From SYFY01 sp041752315 (lineage in GTDB: Bacteria > Pseudomonadota > Gammaproteobacteria > Pseudomonadales > Azotimanducaceae): a DNA stretch of 64,000 nucleotides. Where the stretch lies: the NCBI GenBank assembly GCA_041752315.1, contig JBGSHJ010000071.1:62001-126000 (forward strand). Direction: 5' to 3'. Position 1 is the stretch's first letter. Each line of letters starts with the position of its first letter. This document shows positions 45,527 through 53,378 of this stretch, in pieces. A program made the translations under genes and the position numbers. The notes beneath the pieces were generated by a model. That model was given only the letters and a program-made list of their open reading frames with translations. It did no database searches and was not told the DNA's origin.

Positions 45527-46399
45527 CTACCAGTAAAAGAAGGTGGTGATGATGTGCACGATCAGTGCACCAATGAGCGCGATCGTCAGCGGTACATGCA
45601 CATACAGCCAGATCTGCATCCAGCCTTGCAGCTGGATGTCCTTGCGCAACCTGCGAAGGATGGTCTGACGACGACACAGGACCGACAGCAGTTCTTCCAG
45701 CGCCACCACTTCCTGTGCCTTTTCTGCACGGGGTATGAGGTTGGCTACGTAATCGATCGCCATCTGCTGATCAGGATGCGGGACAGGCTTGCCCCCATCC
45801 ACGGAAATCAGCGAGGCATCCCGCGCAGCGAGTTGCGCCCATACACCACCACCGACTGCCGTGCGTTCGATGCTGCTCGTCACGGCTTGTTGCACGTCTG
45901 ACGAACACTGCTGACCCAGCGTCAGCCCACGTTCATTGAGATCGTACAGCTCGCCAAACAGTGACTCCCGTGATCCTCCCAGGCGATTGTCCGACAGGGT
46001 GCGCGGGTGGTTGATGTAGACATAAAGCCCAAAAAATCCGCTGAAGATCACGAGGCACATCAGGATGTAGGCGAAAGTGTGCACGTTCCAGCCGAACTGC
46101 ATGGCGCTGTGCAACGAGCCAATGATGAGGCAGGCCGTGCCCAGATAGACATGGGCCGAAGTCCAGCCTCGCACGGTACCCAACGTCGAGCGGTAACTGC
46201 GCTTGCGAATGCCGAGCCAGGTCAACCAGACAATCAGCAGCGCGCCGATGGTGCCGAGGGTATACCCCTGCCAGGTTCCACCGTTGGGGGGTTCTGCCCT
46301 GCCGTGGGTGACATAGATCCCCACACACAGGACAACCAGCGCCAGTGCCCACCAGAAATACCGGCCGGATCGGTAGCGCAGCAGGTTCTCGTACAGCAT
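45527..46399 (-). CDS. polytopic membrane protein, cytochrome-b-like
   Basis: 290 residues with five hydrophobic helices: about 14-33, 45-63, 80-101, 107-131 and a C-terminal one from about 262. His residues lie in or near several of them (SAHVYLG, GSLHSAMQ, NVHTFAY, YINHP, YVHVPL, LIVHII), the pattern expected for b-heme ligation. The cytosolic loop (about 135-260) is long and polar and has a Cys-Arg-Arg segment. It starts 4 bp after the FAD/FeS gene. By position it would pass electrons from the cytosolic oxidoreductase to the periplasmic decaheme protein. Family not recognised with certainty. Confidence 0.75.
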   Translation of the reverse strand: MLYENLLRYRSGRYFWWALALVVLCVGIYVTHGRAEPPNGGTWQGYTLGTIGALLIVWLTWLGIRKRSYRSTLGTVRGWTSAHVYLGTACLIIGSLHSAMQFGWNVHTFAYILMCLVIFSGFFGLYVYINHPRTLSDNRLGGSRESLFGELYDLNERGLTLGQQCSSDVQQAVTSSIERTAVGGGVWAQLAARDASLISVDGGKPVPHPDQQMAIDYVANLIPRAEKAQEVVALEELLSVLCRRQTILRRLRKDIQLQGWMQIWLYVHVPLTIALIGALIVHIITTFFYW

Positions 46400-46403
46400 T
46401 GTG

Positions 46404-48968
46404 CTACCCCAGAAGGCCGATGAACTGATCAGGGGAGAGTCGCTGCGCGGCGCCTGTGGGACAGGCGGCGACACAGGCAGGCCCGGTCTTCTGGTTGATG
46501 CAGGCGTCACATTTGACTGCGCGCTTCCCGCGTGACTTGGACTCCTTGGTAGGTTCGTAACCCGGCTCTTCACCGGGCCCACTGCCCAGTCCAAGCAGGA
46601 TCCACTGCAACAATCCGGGTTTTTTTGGTGCGGGATAGGCCAGCTTGATCACGCCGTACGGGCAGTTCTTTTCGCAGTTGCCGCAGCCAATACAGGAATC
46701 GTTGATGAATACCTCACCATCCACACCCCGCTGCAGTGCATTGGGTGGACAATCCTTCATGCAGTGCGGGTGTTCGCAGTGTCGGCAGGCAATCGGTACG
46801 TGCACCCGCGCAAACGTGGCCCCCGCGCTGCGATTGAGCCGGGAGACACCTGCATGCGTTTCCGCGCAGGCTTTTTCGCAGTTGTCACACCCCACACAGA
46901 GCGCTTCATCGATGATGAGGGTATCGGTGGCTTCGCCAAGCCCCTGCCCCATGAGAAATCGCATCAGGCTGCTGGATTCCTGCCGCACTTCCATCTGCGA
47001 TACCGCGAGCAGACTTTCGCTGACCCGTTGCTGCAGACTCTCTACTTTTGCCCCACGCTTGCTCATCAGGGCGAGGAAATTCTTGCGATCAATCTCGATG
47101 GTCTCGGTGGCTACCGTGGCAGTCGCGGTTTCCCGCCGCACGGAATCGCCCATCAACGCCATCTGGCCAACCAGTTCACCGGAACGCAGTTCTGCGACCA
47201 GCGTGTCGGTCGGGACACCGTCCCCTTTTGGATGTTCCACCGCTCGGCTCAGCGTGACAGATCCCCTGCGCACCAGATGCATGACTGCACCCAGATCGTT
47301 CTGTTTGTACAGCGTCTGGCCGGCCCTGAACTGCCGGATGGTACAGGCAAGGGCGATGTCCCTCAGCTCCGCGAAAGTGGCATCGGGTGCAAAGTGGCGG
47401 CGCAGTTCGCGTACCACGAAGATCCAGTCGACTCCTGCCCGGACTTCCTCGTTGGAGTTGAGGAGTTTCACCATGGTTCGCCGCGGTGTCTCGATCAGGA
47501 TACAACCGGCACCGGCCTTGGCGCTGTCGATACGCGGCCTGCCGCTGATGAGGCTCGATTCGCCAAAAAACTCGCCCCGTTCGAGTGTCCGGGTAATGCC
47601 GTCGTCCTCGAGCCTGACTTCGCCTTCGATGATGGTGAAAAACGATGCCGCGTACTCACCCTGCCGGTAGAGGAAATCTCCTTCCCGAATGAGGTTGGCC
47701 ATGCGCGGCTGCGGATTTTTGTCGGCCAGTTTTCGTTTCAGATCAGCGAGTTTTGCCTGGGCTTCGTCCAGCAGCGGTCCGGCTGGATAGGAAACCATCA
47801 CATTGCTTTCGATCAGCAGCTCGCGGAAGGTCAGCGAATTCAGTTGCCGGAACATCGGAATGCGCTGCTGGAACAGGGTCAGCAGATCATCAACTTCGCG
47901 CATGAACGGCATGCTGTGGAACTGGTACTCCAGCAGCGGATGGTCGGCCGGCTTGACCATGTTGCCACGAATGAACTCAACAACATCGTAACCCTGGTTC
48001 ATGGCCTGCTTGATCAGCGGGTAACCCGCCAGCGCACCGATGATGTACAGGCCTTTGACGTTGGTTTCATAGGTTCGCGACAGTTCCGGGATCGCATCGG
48101 GTTTGTCGTTCGGGAAGACCACGCCGATGGCTTCGACAAACTTGCGGGGGGGCACCCCACCCAGGCGCGCGATGACCCGGTGACACGGAACTACCTTTTC
48201 ACCCTCGGGTGTATTGAACGTGACACAGATCGGTGTCGGTCCGTCCGGTGTTTCGACGACTTCCTTGATGCTGCTTTCATAGAGGCAGTCAAAGGGCAGG
48301 TTGGGGTTGTTGATTGCCGCCAGTACCGCGTTGAGATTGCCATCCTTTGCCCGGCTGAATTCTGCGCCACGATTGACGATGATGATGCGGTTCTGCCTGG
48401 ACAGGCCGATGGCGTTTTCGATGGCCGCGTCCCCTGCGCCCACCACGATGATGGTTTCGCCCTTGAACTCGTCGGGATCATCGAGCTGGTACTGTACCAG
48501 CAGGAGATTTTCTCCCGGTGCACCGAGTTTGCGCGGATTGCCGGCGGTGCCAATGCCGAGAATGACGTTGTCTGCGGTGACCGTGCCGCCATCCGCCAGC
48601 TGCACCGTGAACAGGTGATCCTTGCAGGTAATCCTGGTGACTTCCGCTTCGTAGCGGACGTTCACTCCCTGCGCTGCGAGCCCATCCTGCCAGCTTCCGA
48701 GAATCGACTCGCGCGTACCGGCCTGAAAACTGAAATCACTGCGCAGGTCAAGGAAGCCGGGCTCGGCCATGACATGCTTGCCCTTCTGGTACTGCTGGAT
48801 GGTCTTGGCGTGGGCGCTGAACCCTTCGAGAAGAATGTGCGTGGGAGAGGACACTCCGCCTTCCCGATCATGGAACTGTGCACGTGCTGCCGCACTCAGA
48901 CCGCCAGGGCCTGAACCGACTATGGCAATCCGGTAATGTTTGTTGTTGTCGTCCTGGTCCGGTGTCAT
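46404..48968 (-). CDS. FAD oxidoreductase / two cNMP-binding domains / four-cluster ferredoxin fusion
   Basis: 854 residues from the ATG at 48968 (AGGGAGCAGG upstream). Residues 12-340: FAD/NAD(P)H oxidoreductase of the thioredoxin-reductase-like fold, with GSGPGG 18-23, GAGDAA 177-182 and IIGALAGYPLIKQA at about 309-322, but no CXXC redox pair. Two cyclic-nucleotide-binding domains follow (about 425-505 with GEFFGESSLISGRPR, and 545-635 with GELVGQMALMGD). The C-terminus is a polyferredoxin with four Cys sets (691-701, 728-740, 759-769, 820-836), DmsB/HybA-like. Cytosolic. It could take electrons from NAD(P)H and deliver them to the membrane protein encoded next, under cyclic-nucleotide control. 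First gene of the ten-gene operon. Confidence 0.92.
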   Translation of the reverse strand: MTPDQDDNNKHYRIAIVGSGPGGLSAAARAQFHDREGGVSSPTHILLEGFSAHAKTIQQYQKGKHVMAEPGFLDLRSDFSFQAGTRESILGSWQDGLAAQGVNVRYEAEVTRITCKDHLFTVQLADGGTVTADNVILGIGTAGNPRKLGAPGENLLLVQYQLDDPDEFKGETIIVVGAGDAAIENAIGLSRQNRIIIVNRGAEFSRAKDGNLNAVLAAINNPNLPFDCLYESSIKEVVETPDGPTPICVTFNTPEGEKVVPCHRVIARLGGVPPRKFVEAIGVVFPNDKPDAIPELSRTYETNVKGLYIIGALAGYPLIKQAMNQGYDVVEFIRGNMVKPADHPLLEYQFHSMPFMREVDDLLTLFQQRIPMFRQLNSLTFRELLIESNVMVSYPAGPLLDEAQAKLADLKRKLADKNPQPRMANLIREGDFLYRQGEYAASFFTIIEGEVRLEDDGITRTLERGEFFGESSLISGRPRIDSAKAGAGCILIETPRRTMVKLLNSNEEVRAGVDWIFVVRELRRHFAPDATFAELRDIALACTIRQFRAGQTLYKQNDLGAVMHLVRRGSVTLSRAVEHPKGDGVPTDTLVAELRSGELVGQMALMGDSVRRETATATVATETIEIDRKNFLALMSKRGAKVESLQQRVSESLLAVSQMEVRQESSSLMRFLMGQGLGEATDTLIIDEALCVGCDNCEKACAETHAGVSRLNRSAGATFARVHVPIACRHCEHPHCMKDCPPNALQRGVDGEVFINDSCIGCGNCEKNCPYGVIKLAYPAPKKPGLLQWILLGLGSGPGEEPGYEPTKESKSRGKRAVKCDACINQKTGPACVAACPTGAAQRLSPDQFIGLLG

Positions 48969-49344
48969 TCCGGCCTGCTCCCTGCATCCCCCGACGCTCC
49001 ACAGTCTACTCAATGAGCGCTGTATGTGAAGTCCGAATCTGCGTGACAGGCAAACGTCGTGACTTGAACTTAACTACGGTGCTGTCCCGTAATCGTGCGG
49101 GTTGCGTTCGCGACTGGCCCATCCGGGGTTTGCTGGAGTACGCTTGGTCCACGTTGGGAGGACTGGGTCGACTGCTTGCCGACCACTCGCAGATCACCGA
49201 TCACGGGGGGTGATCACTAAGGGGGGACTACGAGTGGGGGGACTACGATCCAAGCTTCGACAACCGCTGACCTTTGCTGGTCCGCAGACCCGTTCCACAA
49301 ACTCGTTCCACAAACCAGGCCAATCCACGAGGGAAGCACCAATC
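48969..49344. other. divergent intergenic region before gdhA and the electron-transfer operon (376 bp)
   Basis: It holds the promoters of the plus-strand gdhA and the minus-strand ten-gene operon, but I could not single out a convincing -35/-10 pair. It contains the palindrome and the G-rich direct repeats annotated separately. Small frames in it lack ribosome sites and family features. Confidence 0.5.
49192..49248. promoter_or_regulatory. palindrome and G-rich direct repeats upstream of gdhA
   Basis: GATCAC occurs twice (49192, 49199); the second copy pairs with GTGATC at 49210-49215 across GGGGG. Two copies of GGGGGGACTACGA follow at 49221-49233 and 49236-49248, 15 bp apart. The spacing is suggestive of regulator sites, but no known regulator is matched. 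Confidence 0.45.
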
Positions 49345-50691
49345 ATGAGCACGCACGACGAAGCGATCGAACACTTCATGCAGGGTTTGATCCGGCGCAA
49401 TCCGAATGAAACGGAATTTCACCAGGCTGTACACGAAGTCGCCACCGACATCATTCCGTTCATCGCCGACAAGCCACGCTACAAGGACATGCAGATCCTC
49501 GAGCGACTTTCCGAACCGGATCGCATCGTCATCTTCCGGGTCAGCTGGCAGGATGATGCGGGCAACGTGCGCGTCAATCGTGGCATGCGCATCCAGTGGA
49601 ACAACGCGATTGGCCCCTACAAGGGCGGTATCCGGTTCCATCCCTCGGTGAACCAGAGCATTCTCAAGTTCCTCGGGTTTGAACAGACCTTCAAGAACAG
49701 TCTCACCAGTCTGCCCATGGGTGGCGCAAAGGGTGGCTCGGACTTCAACCCCAAAGGCAAGAGCGATGCTGAAGTCATGCGCTTCTGCCAGGCGTTCATG
49801 ACCGAGCTGTCGCGCCATATCGGCCCGGATACCGACGTGCCCGCGGGTGACATCGGTGTCGGCGCACGGGAAGTCGGTTACATGTTTGGTCAATATAAAA
49901 GACTGGTAAATCGCTTCGAAGGAGTGCTCACCGGCAAGGCTCTCGAATTTGGTGGCAGCCAGATCCGCACCGAGGCCACCGGCTACGGCGCGGTCTACAT
50001 GATGAATAACATGATGGCGCACCGGGGTGAGAGTCTCGACGGCCGAACCTGCCTGGTATCGGGATCGGGCAACGTCGCAACCTATACCGTGGAAAAACTG
50101 AATCAGCTGGGCGCGAAGGTCGTGACGATGTCCGATTCCGACGGCTTCATCTATGACAAGACCGGCATCAATGCGGAAAAGCTCGCCTGGGTCAACGAAC
50201 TGAAGAACGTCAAACGCGGCCGTATCAAGGAGTACGTGGACAAGTTCGGCGGTGAATACCACGACGCCAAGCGTCCTTGGGTGGTTCCATGTGACCTGGC
50301 ATTCCCGTGTGCCACGCAGAACGAAATCGAGGCCGACGACGCCAGAGCGCTCATCAAAGGTGGCTGCAAGGCCATCTCGGAAGGTGCCAACATGCCGACC
50401 GACCCCGAGTCGATTGCCATCCTGCGGGAGGCAAAAGTCCTGCATGCACCATCCAAGGCAGCAAACGCGGGTGGTGTGGCTGTCTCAGGGCTGGAAATGA
50501 GCCAGAACAGCCTGCGCATATCTTGGGATCGCTCAGAGGTGGACCAACGCCTCCAAGGCATCATGAAACGCATTCACGAGCAGTGTGTGCAGTACGGTGA
50601 AACGAAGGCTGGTATCGACTACTTCAAGGGCGCCAACGTGGCGGGCTTTGTGAAGGTGGCCAGTGCCATGCTGGCATACGGCGTCCTCTGA
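49345..50691 (+). CDS. gdhA: NADP-specific glutamate dehydrogenase
   Basis: 448-residue hexameric GDH, amination of 2-oxoglutarate with NADPH, for ammonium assimilation in the cytosol. Seen: the catalytic motif LPMGGAKGGSDFNPKG, PAGDIGVGAREVGYMFG and the Rossmann element VSGSGNVATYTVEKL. I chose ATG at 49345 (GGGAAG upstream), which gives the family length; the frame is open to 49102 but lacks homology-like sequence there. It is a different class from the NAD-type enzyme at 17040. Divergent from the ten-gene operon. Confidence 0.96.
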   Translation: MSTHDEAIEHFMQGLIRRNPNETEFHQAVHEVATDIIPFIADKPRYKDMQILERLSEPDRIVIFRVSWQDDAGNVRVNRGMRIQWNNAIGPYKGGIRFHPSVNQSILKFLGFEQTFKNSLTSLPMGGAKGGSDFNPKGKSDAEVMRFCQAFMTELSRHIGPDTDVPAGDIGVGAREVGYMFGQYKRLVNRFEGVLTGKALEFGGSQIRTEATGYGAVYMMNNMMAHRGESLDGRTCLVSGSGNVATYTVEKLNQLGAKVVTMSDSDGFIYDKTGINAEKLAWVNELKNVKRGRIKEYVDKFGGEYHDAKRPWVVPCDLAFPCATQNEIEADDARALIKGGCKAISEGANMPTDPESIAILREAKVLHAPSKAANAGGVAVSGLEMSQNSLRISWDRSEVDQRLQGIMKRIHEQCVQYGETKAGIDYFKGANVAGFVKVASAMLAYGVL

Positions 50692-50711
50692 AACCGGTCA
50701 ACTGAAATGGC

Positions 50712-50739
50712 GGAGCTGCTGCTGCGTGGCAGTGGCTCC
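50712..50739. terminator. imperfect hairpin between gdhA and the SRPBCC gene
   Basis: GGAGC..CTGC pairs with GCAG..GCTCC (nine pairs with a two-base internal mismatch and six-base loop) in the 50 bp between converging genes. No T-tract follows on either strand. Confidence 0.38.
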
Positions 50740-50741
50740 CG

Positions 50742-51122
50742 TCATTCAACCATCGTTTTCAACTGCAGTACGGAAGCCTCCATCGCTTTTCGGATGAAAG
50801 GTTCCACGGCCTTCGGCTCGACATCGGTTGTCCAGACCAGGCGGGTTCCTGACAGGATCCTCTCGAGGCGAATCGAGGCGCGGTGAGACCGCAGCGGCGG
50901 TTGCGATTCGATCACGCCGTATTCGATGCACATCATCCCGTTGTCAATTCGATGGATGCGCTCGGCAACCTCTCCCGCGCCTGCCATGGTCATGCGCCTG
51001 ATGTCGCCATCAAGCTGACAAGCCGTCACTCCTGGCACCCAGTCGCTGCGTCCAGGTGCACCGACGATCGCCCACAGGACAGCAGGCGCACAGGAAAATT
51101 CTGCTTCATGCCGGATGGACAT
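50742..51122 (-). CDS. SRPBCC (START-like) family protein
   Basis: 126-residue protein with the START/Bet v1-like order: helix after RHEAEFSCAPAVLWAIVG, a beta sheet (MTMAGAGEVAERIHRID, IEYGVIESQP, IRLERILSGTRLVWTTDV) and a long C-terminal helix (EPFIRKAMEASVLQLKTMVE). Such proteins bind hydrophobic ligands or act in cyclase or polyketide-type chemistry. It has GAGGT eight bases before its ATG and follows the kinase-SUMF gene by 44 bp on the same strand. Ligand unknown. Confidence 0.82.
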   Translation of the reverse strand: MSIRHEAEFSCAPAVLWAIVGAPGRSDWVPGVTACQLDGDIRRMTMAGAGEVAERIHRIDNGMMCIEYGVIESQPPLRSHRASIRLERILSGTRLVWTTDVEPKAVEPFIRKAMEASVLQLKTMVE

Positions 51123-51166
51123 GGATGGCGTACCTCATTCGATCATCGTTGCCCACGCAGCAGCCT

Positions 51167-53311
51167 TCAGTCGCGGGCCACCCGGAACCCGGTGTTCACG
51201 TCCCGCAGATTTGAAGACAGCCAGTTGCGATAGGCAACGCGCAGATAGGATGGATTGTTGAGCCACGAACCCCCACGCAGGATCCGCGATGAACAGTTGC
51301 CGGTCAGCCGGGCTGATCCATCTGACGGCGCCGATGCATAACCTTCCTGCCAACAGTCCTGGACCCACTCCCAGACGTTCCCGTGCATGTCATGCAGACC
51401 AAACCTGTTCGCGGCAAATGTGCCAACCGGCGACGTACGATCACCATCGAAGTTGCTGCCACAGCCCGTGCAGTTCGCAAGCCCGAAGCCGATTTCATTG
51501 CCCCACAGGTAAACCGTACTGGTGCCCGCACGGGCGGCGTATTCCCATTCTGCTTCGGTTGGCAGACGATAGGGTTCACCGGTCTCCCTGGCGAGCCAGG
51601 TCACAAATGCGTTGGCGTCTTCCCAGCTCACGTTGATCACTGGTCGATCACCCCGCCCCCAACCCTTGTCGTCAGGTCTTGTGCGACGGGTTGCAGACGC
51701 AAAGGCATCATACTGGTCGAACGTAATCTCGTGCCTGCTCAGCTTGAAGTTTTTCACATTGACGGTATGAACCGGCTTCTCTGCATCCAGACAGGCGTTA
51801 TCCGGTGCACCGCACCCCATGCTGAAGGAACCACCCGCAATCGACACCATCGCAGGCCTGGCACGTGGGACAAGATTCTTGATATCGCTTGCAGCCGCGT
51901 CCGCTGCCTTCTGCCTTGCTTCTTCCTGACGCTTGCGTGTATCTGCCTCGGCACGCAGTCGTGATTCTTCTTCAGCACGTACCCGTGCGTCTGCGTCAAC
52001 ACGTACTCGTGCATCCTCTTCTGCACGCGCGGCCTCGGCCAGTCGTTGTTTATCCGGATCAGGCACGGTCACGACCGGCGCCGGTTTTACATCCACCGGC
52101 AACCCGGGAGCCGGGGTAACCGCTTCCGCGATCACTGGTTGCGCCTGGTCCGGGTTGACTTCAGTCCCCGCAGCAGCAGGCGCTGTGGGGACATCATCCG
52201 CATTCGCGACTTTTGCCGAAGCTTCCTTCTTTGTGTCGGAGATCTTGTCTTTTGCTGACAGGGCTCGCGTATCTTTCGTGGCCAACTCATCCTCGCGGGG
52301 AACGATCGCGGGTGTGTCCTGGTCTGCCCGCTCCGGGGTACCAGGCTTCAGGTAGAGCCATGCAGCAGTCGCACCACCGAGCACCAGTACAGCCAACAGG
52401 GAAACCAGCGCCAGTCGATTGCTGCCAGGAACCACGTCCGGTTTTGGCGGGGGCAGCACCAGTGTCCTGTCAGAGTTCGCCTGCATGCGGTCCATCGCCC
52501 GGTCGAGCCCGGCGATGAACTCCATTGCACTGGGGTATCGATCCTTCATGTCCCTGGCCGTGCCCTTCAGGATCACGCCCTGGAGTTCCTCGCTGATACT
52601 GGAGTTGAACGAGCGAGGCATGGGCATAGGGTCTGACAAGCTTTTCAACACTACCGCCATGGGTGTGTCCGCTTCAAACGGCGTGTGCCCCGTCAGCATC
52701 TCGAAGAGCACCACACTGAGTGCATAGATATCCGTCGCTGGACCAACCTCCAGAGCCTTGGACTGTTCTGGTGCCATATAGGCTGGTGTGCCGATGAGGT
52801 GTCCCGTCTGGGTGATCTTCGCGTCACTGGTGATGAGCTTCGCAATTCCAAAGTCCATGAGCACCGGTCGACCCCGGGTATCCACCATGATGTTGTCGGG
52901 CTTGATGTCCCGATGGATCAGACCCCTGTCATGGGCGTAGGCCAGTGCCCCGGCGATGGACTTGATCAGCGCGACACTGCGGTCAATGGACATCTGCCCG
53001 TCGCTCTTGAGGATCTCCTTCAGCGAGCGGCCTTCCACCAGCTCCATCACCATGTAATAGCGGTCTTCGCTGGCCCCGAAGTCGTGGATACCGATGATGT
53101 TGGGATGCTGCAGACGCGCCACACCCTGCGCCTCCTTCAGGAAACGGGTGCGAAAATCCTCGGACATGCCGAGTTCCGGGCGGATGAACTTGATCGCCCG
53201 ATACACTTCCAGATCCTTGTGAAAGGCCTTGTAGACTTCAGCCATGCCACCACGCCCGAGGCGTTCGGTGATCTGGTATGGGCCGACAGTCTGTCCGATC
53301 AGCTCTGCCAT
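51167..53311 (-). CDS. membrane Ser/Thr protein kinase with periplasmic SUMF domain
   Basis: 714 residues. Cytosolic kinase 1-270: glycine loop GRGGMA 19-24, Lys41, HRDIKPDN 133-140, DFG 153-155 and PEQ 181-183. One membrane helix at about 300-320. A Pro/Ala-rich linker with an Arg/Glu helical stretch (about 430-480) precedes a C-terminal formylglycine-generating-enzyme-like domain (about 495-714) with RLPTEAEWEYAARAG, GNVWEWVQDCW, RILRGGSWLN and GFRVARD. SUMF folds also serve as binding modules, so the outer part may sense a ligand. It is 67 bp downstream of another kinase and is a paralogue of the one at 55317. Confidence 0.93.
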   Translation of the reverse strand: MAELIGQTVGPYQITERLGRGGMAEVYKAFHKDLEVYRAIKFIRPELGMSEDFRTRFLKEAQGVARLQHPNIIGIHDFGASEDRYYMVMELVEGRSLKEILKSDGQMSIDRSVALIKSIAGALAYAHDRGLIHRDIKPDNIMVDTRGRPVLMDFGIAKLITSDAKITQTGHLIGTPAYMAPEQSKALEVGPATDIYALSVVLFEMLTGHTPFEADTPMAVVLKSLSDPMPMPRSFNSSISEELQGVILKGTARDMKDRYPSAMEFIAGLDRAMDRMQANSDRTLVLPPPKPDVVPGSNRLALVSLLAVLVLGGATAAWLYLKPGTPERADQDTPAIVPREDELATKDTRALSAKDKISDTKKEASAKVANADDVPTAPAAAGTEVNPDQAQPVIAEAVTPAPGLPVDVKPAPVVTVPDPDKQRLAEAARAEEDARVRVDADARVRAEEESRLRAEADTRKRQEEARQKAADAAASDIKNLVPRARPAMVSIAGGSFSMGCGAPDNACLDAEKPVHTVNVKNFKLSRHEITFDQYDAFASATRRTRPDDKGWGRGDRPVINVSWEDANAFVTWLARETGEPYRLPTEAEWEYAARAGTSTVYLWGNEIGFGLANCTGCGSNFDGDRTSPVGTFAANRFGLHDMHGNVWEWVQDCWQEGYASAPSDGSARLTGNCSSRILRGGSWLNNPSYLRVAYRNWLSSNLRDVNTGFRVARD

Positions 53312-53378
53312 GTGAAACTGCCTTCGTTCAGCATCTTGTTAAACGCATTTCCCGGTGGGGCTTCCCTGCGTGGCGAAT

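Noticed and set aside
46764..48914. Plus-strand open frame of 716 codons opposite the FAD/cNMP/FeS gene
   Set aside because: It is antisense to a gene with clear cofactor motifs, has no recognisable domain and reads as low-complexity Arg/Gln/His-rich sequence, as GC-rich antisense frames do.
46404..48968. Naming the oxidoreductase a thioredoxin reductase
   Set aside because: The fold is similar, but the CXXC redox pair is not present.
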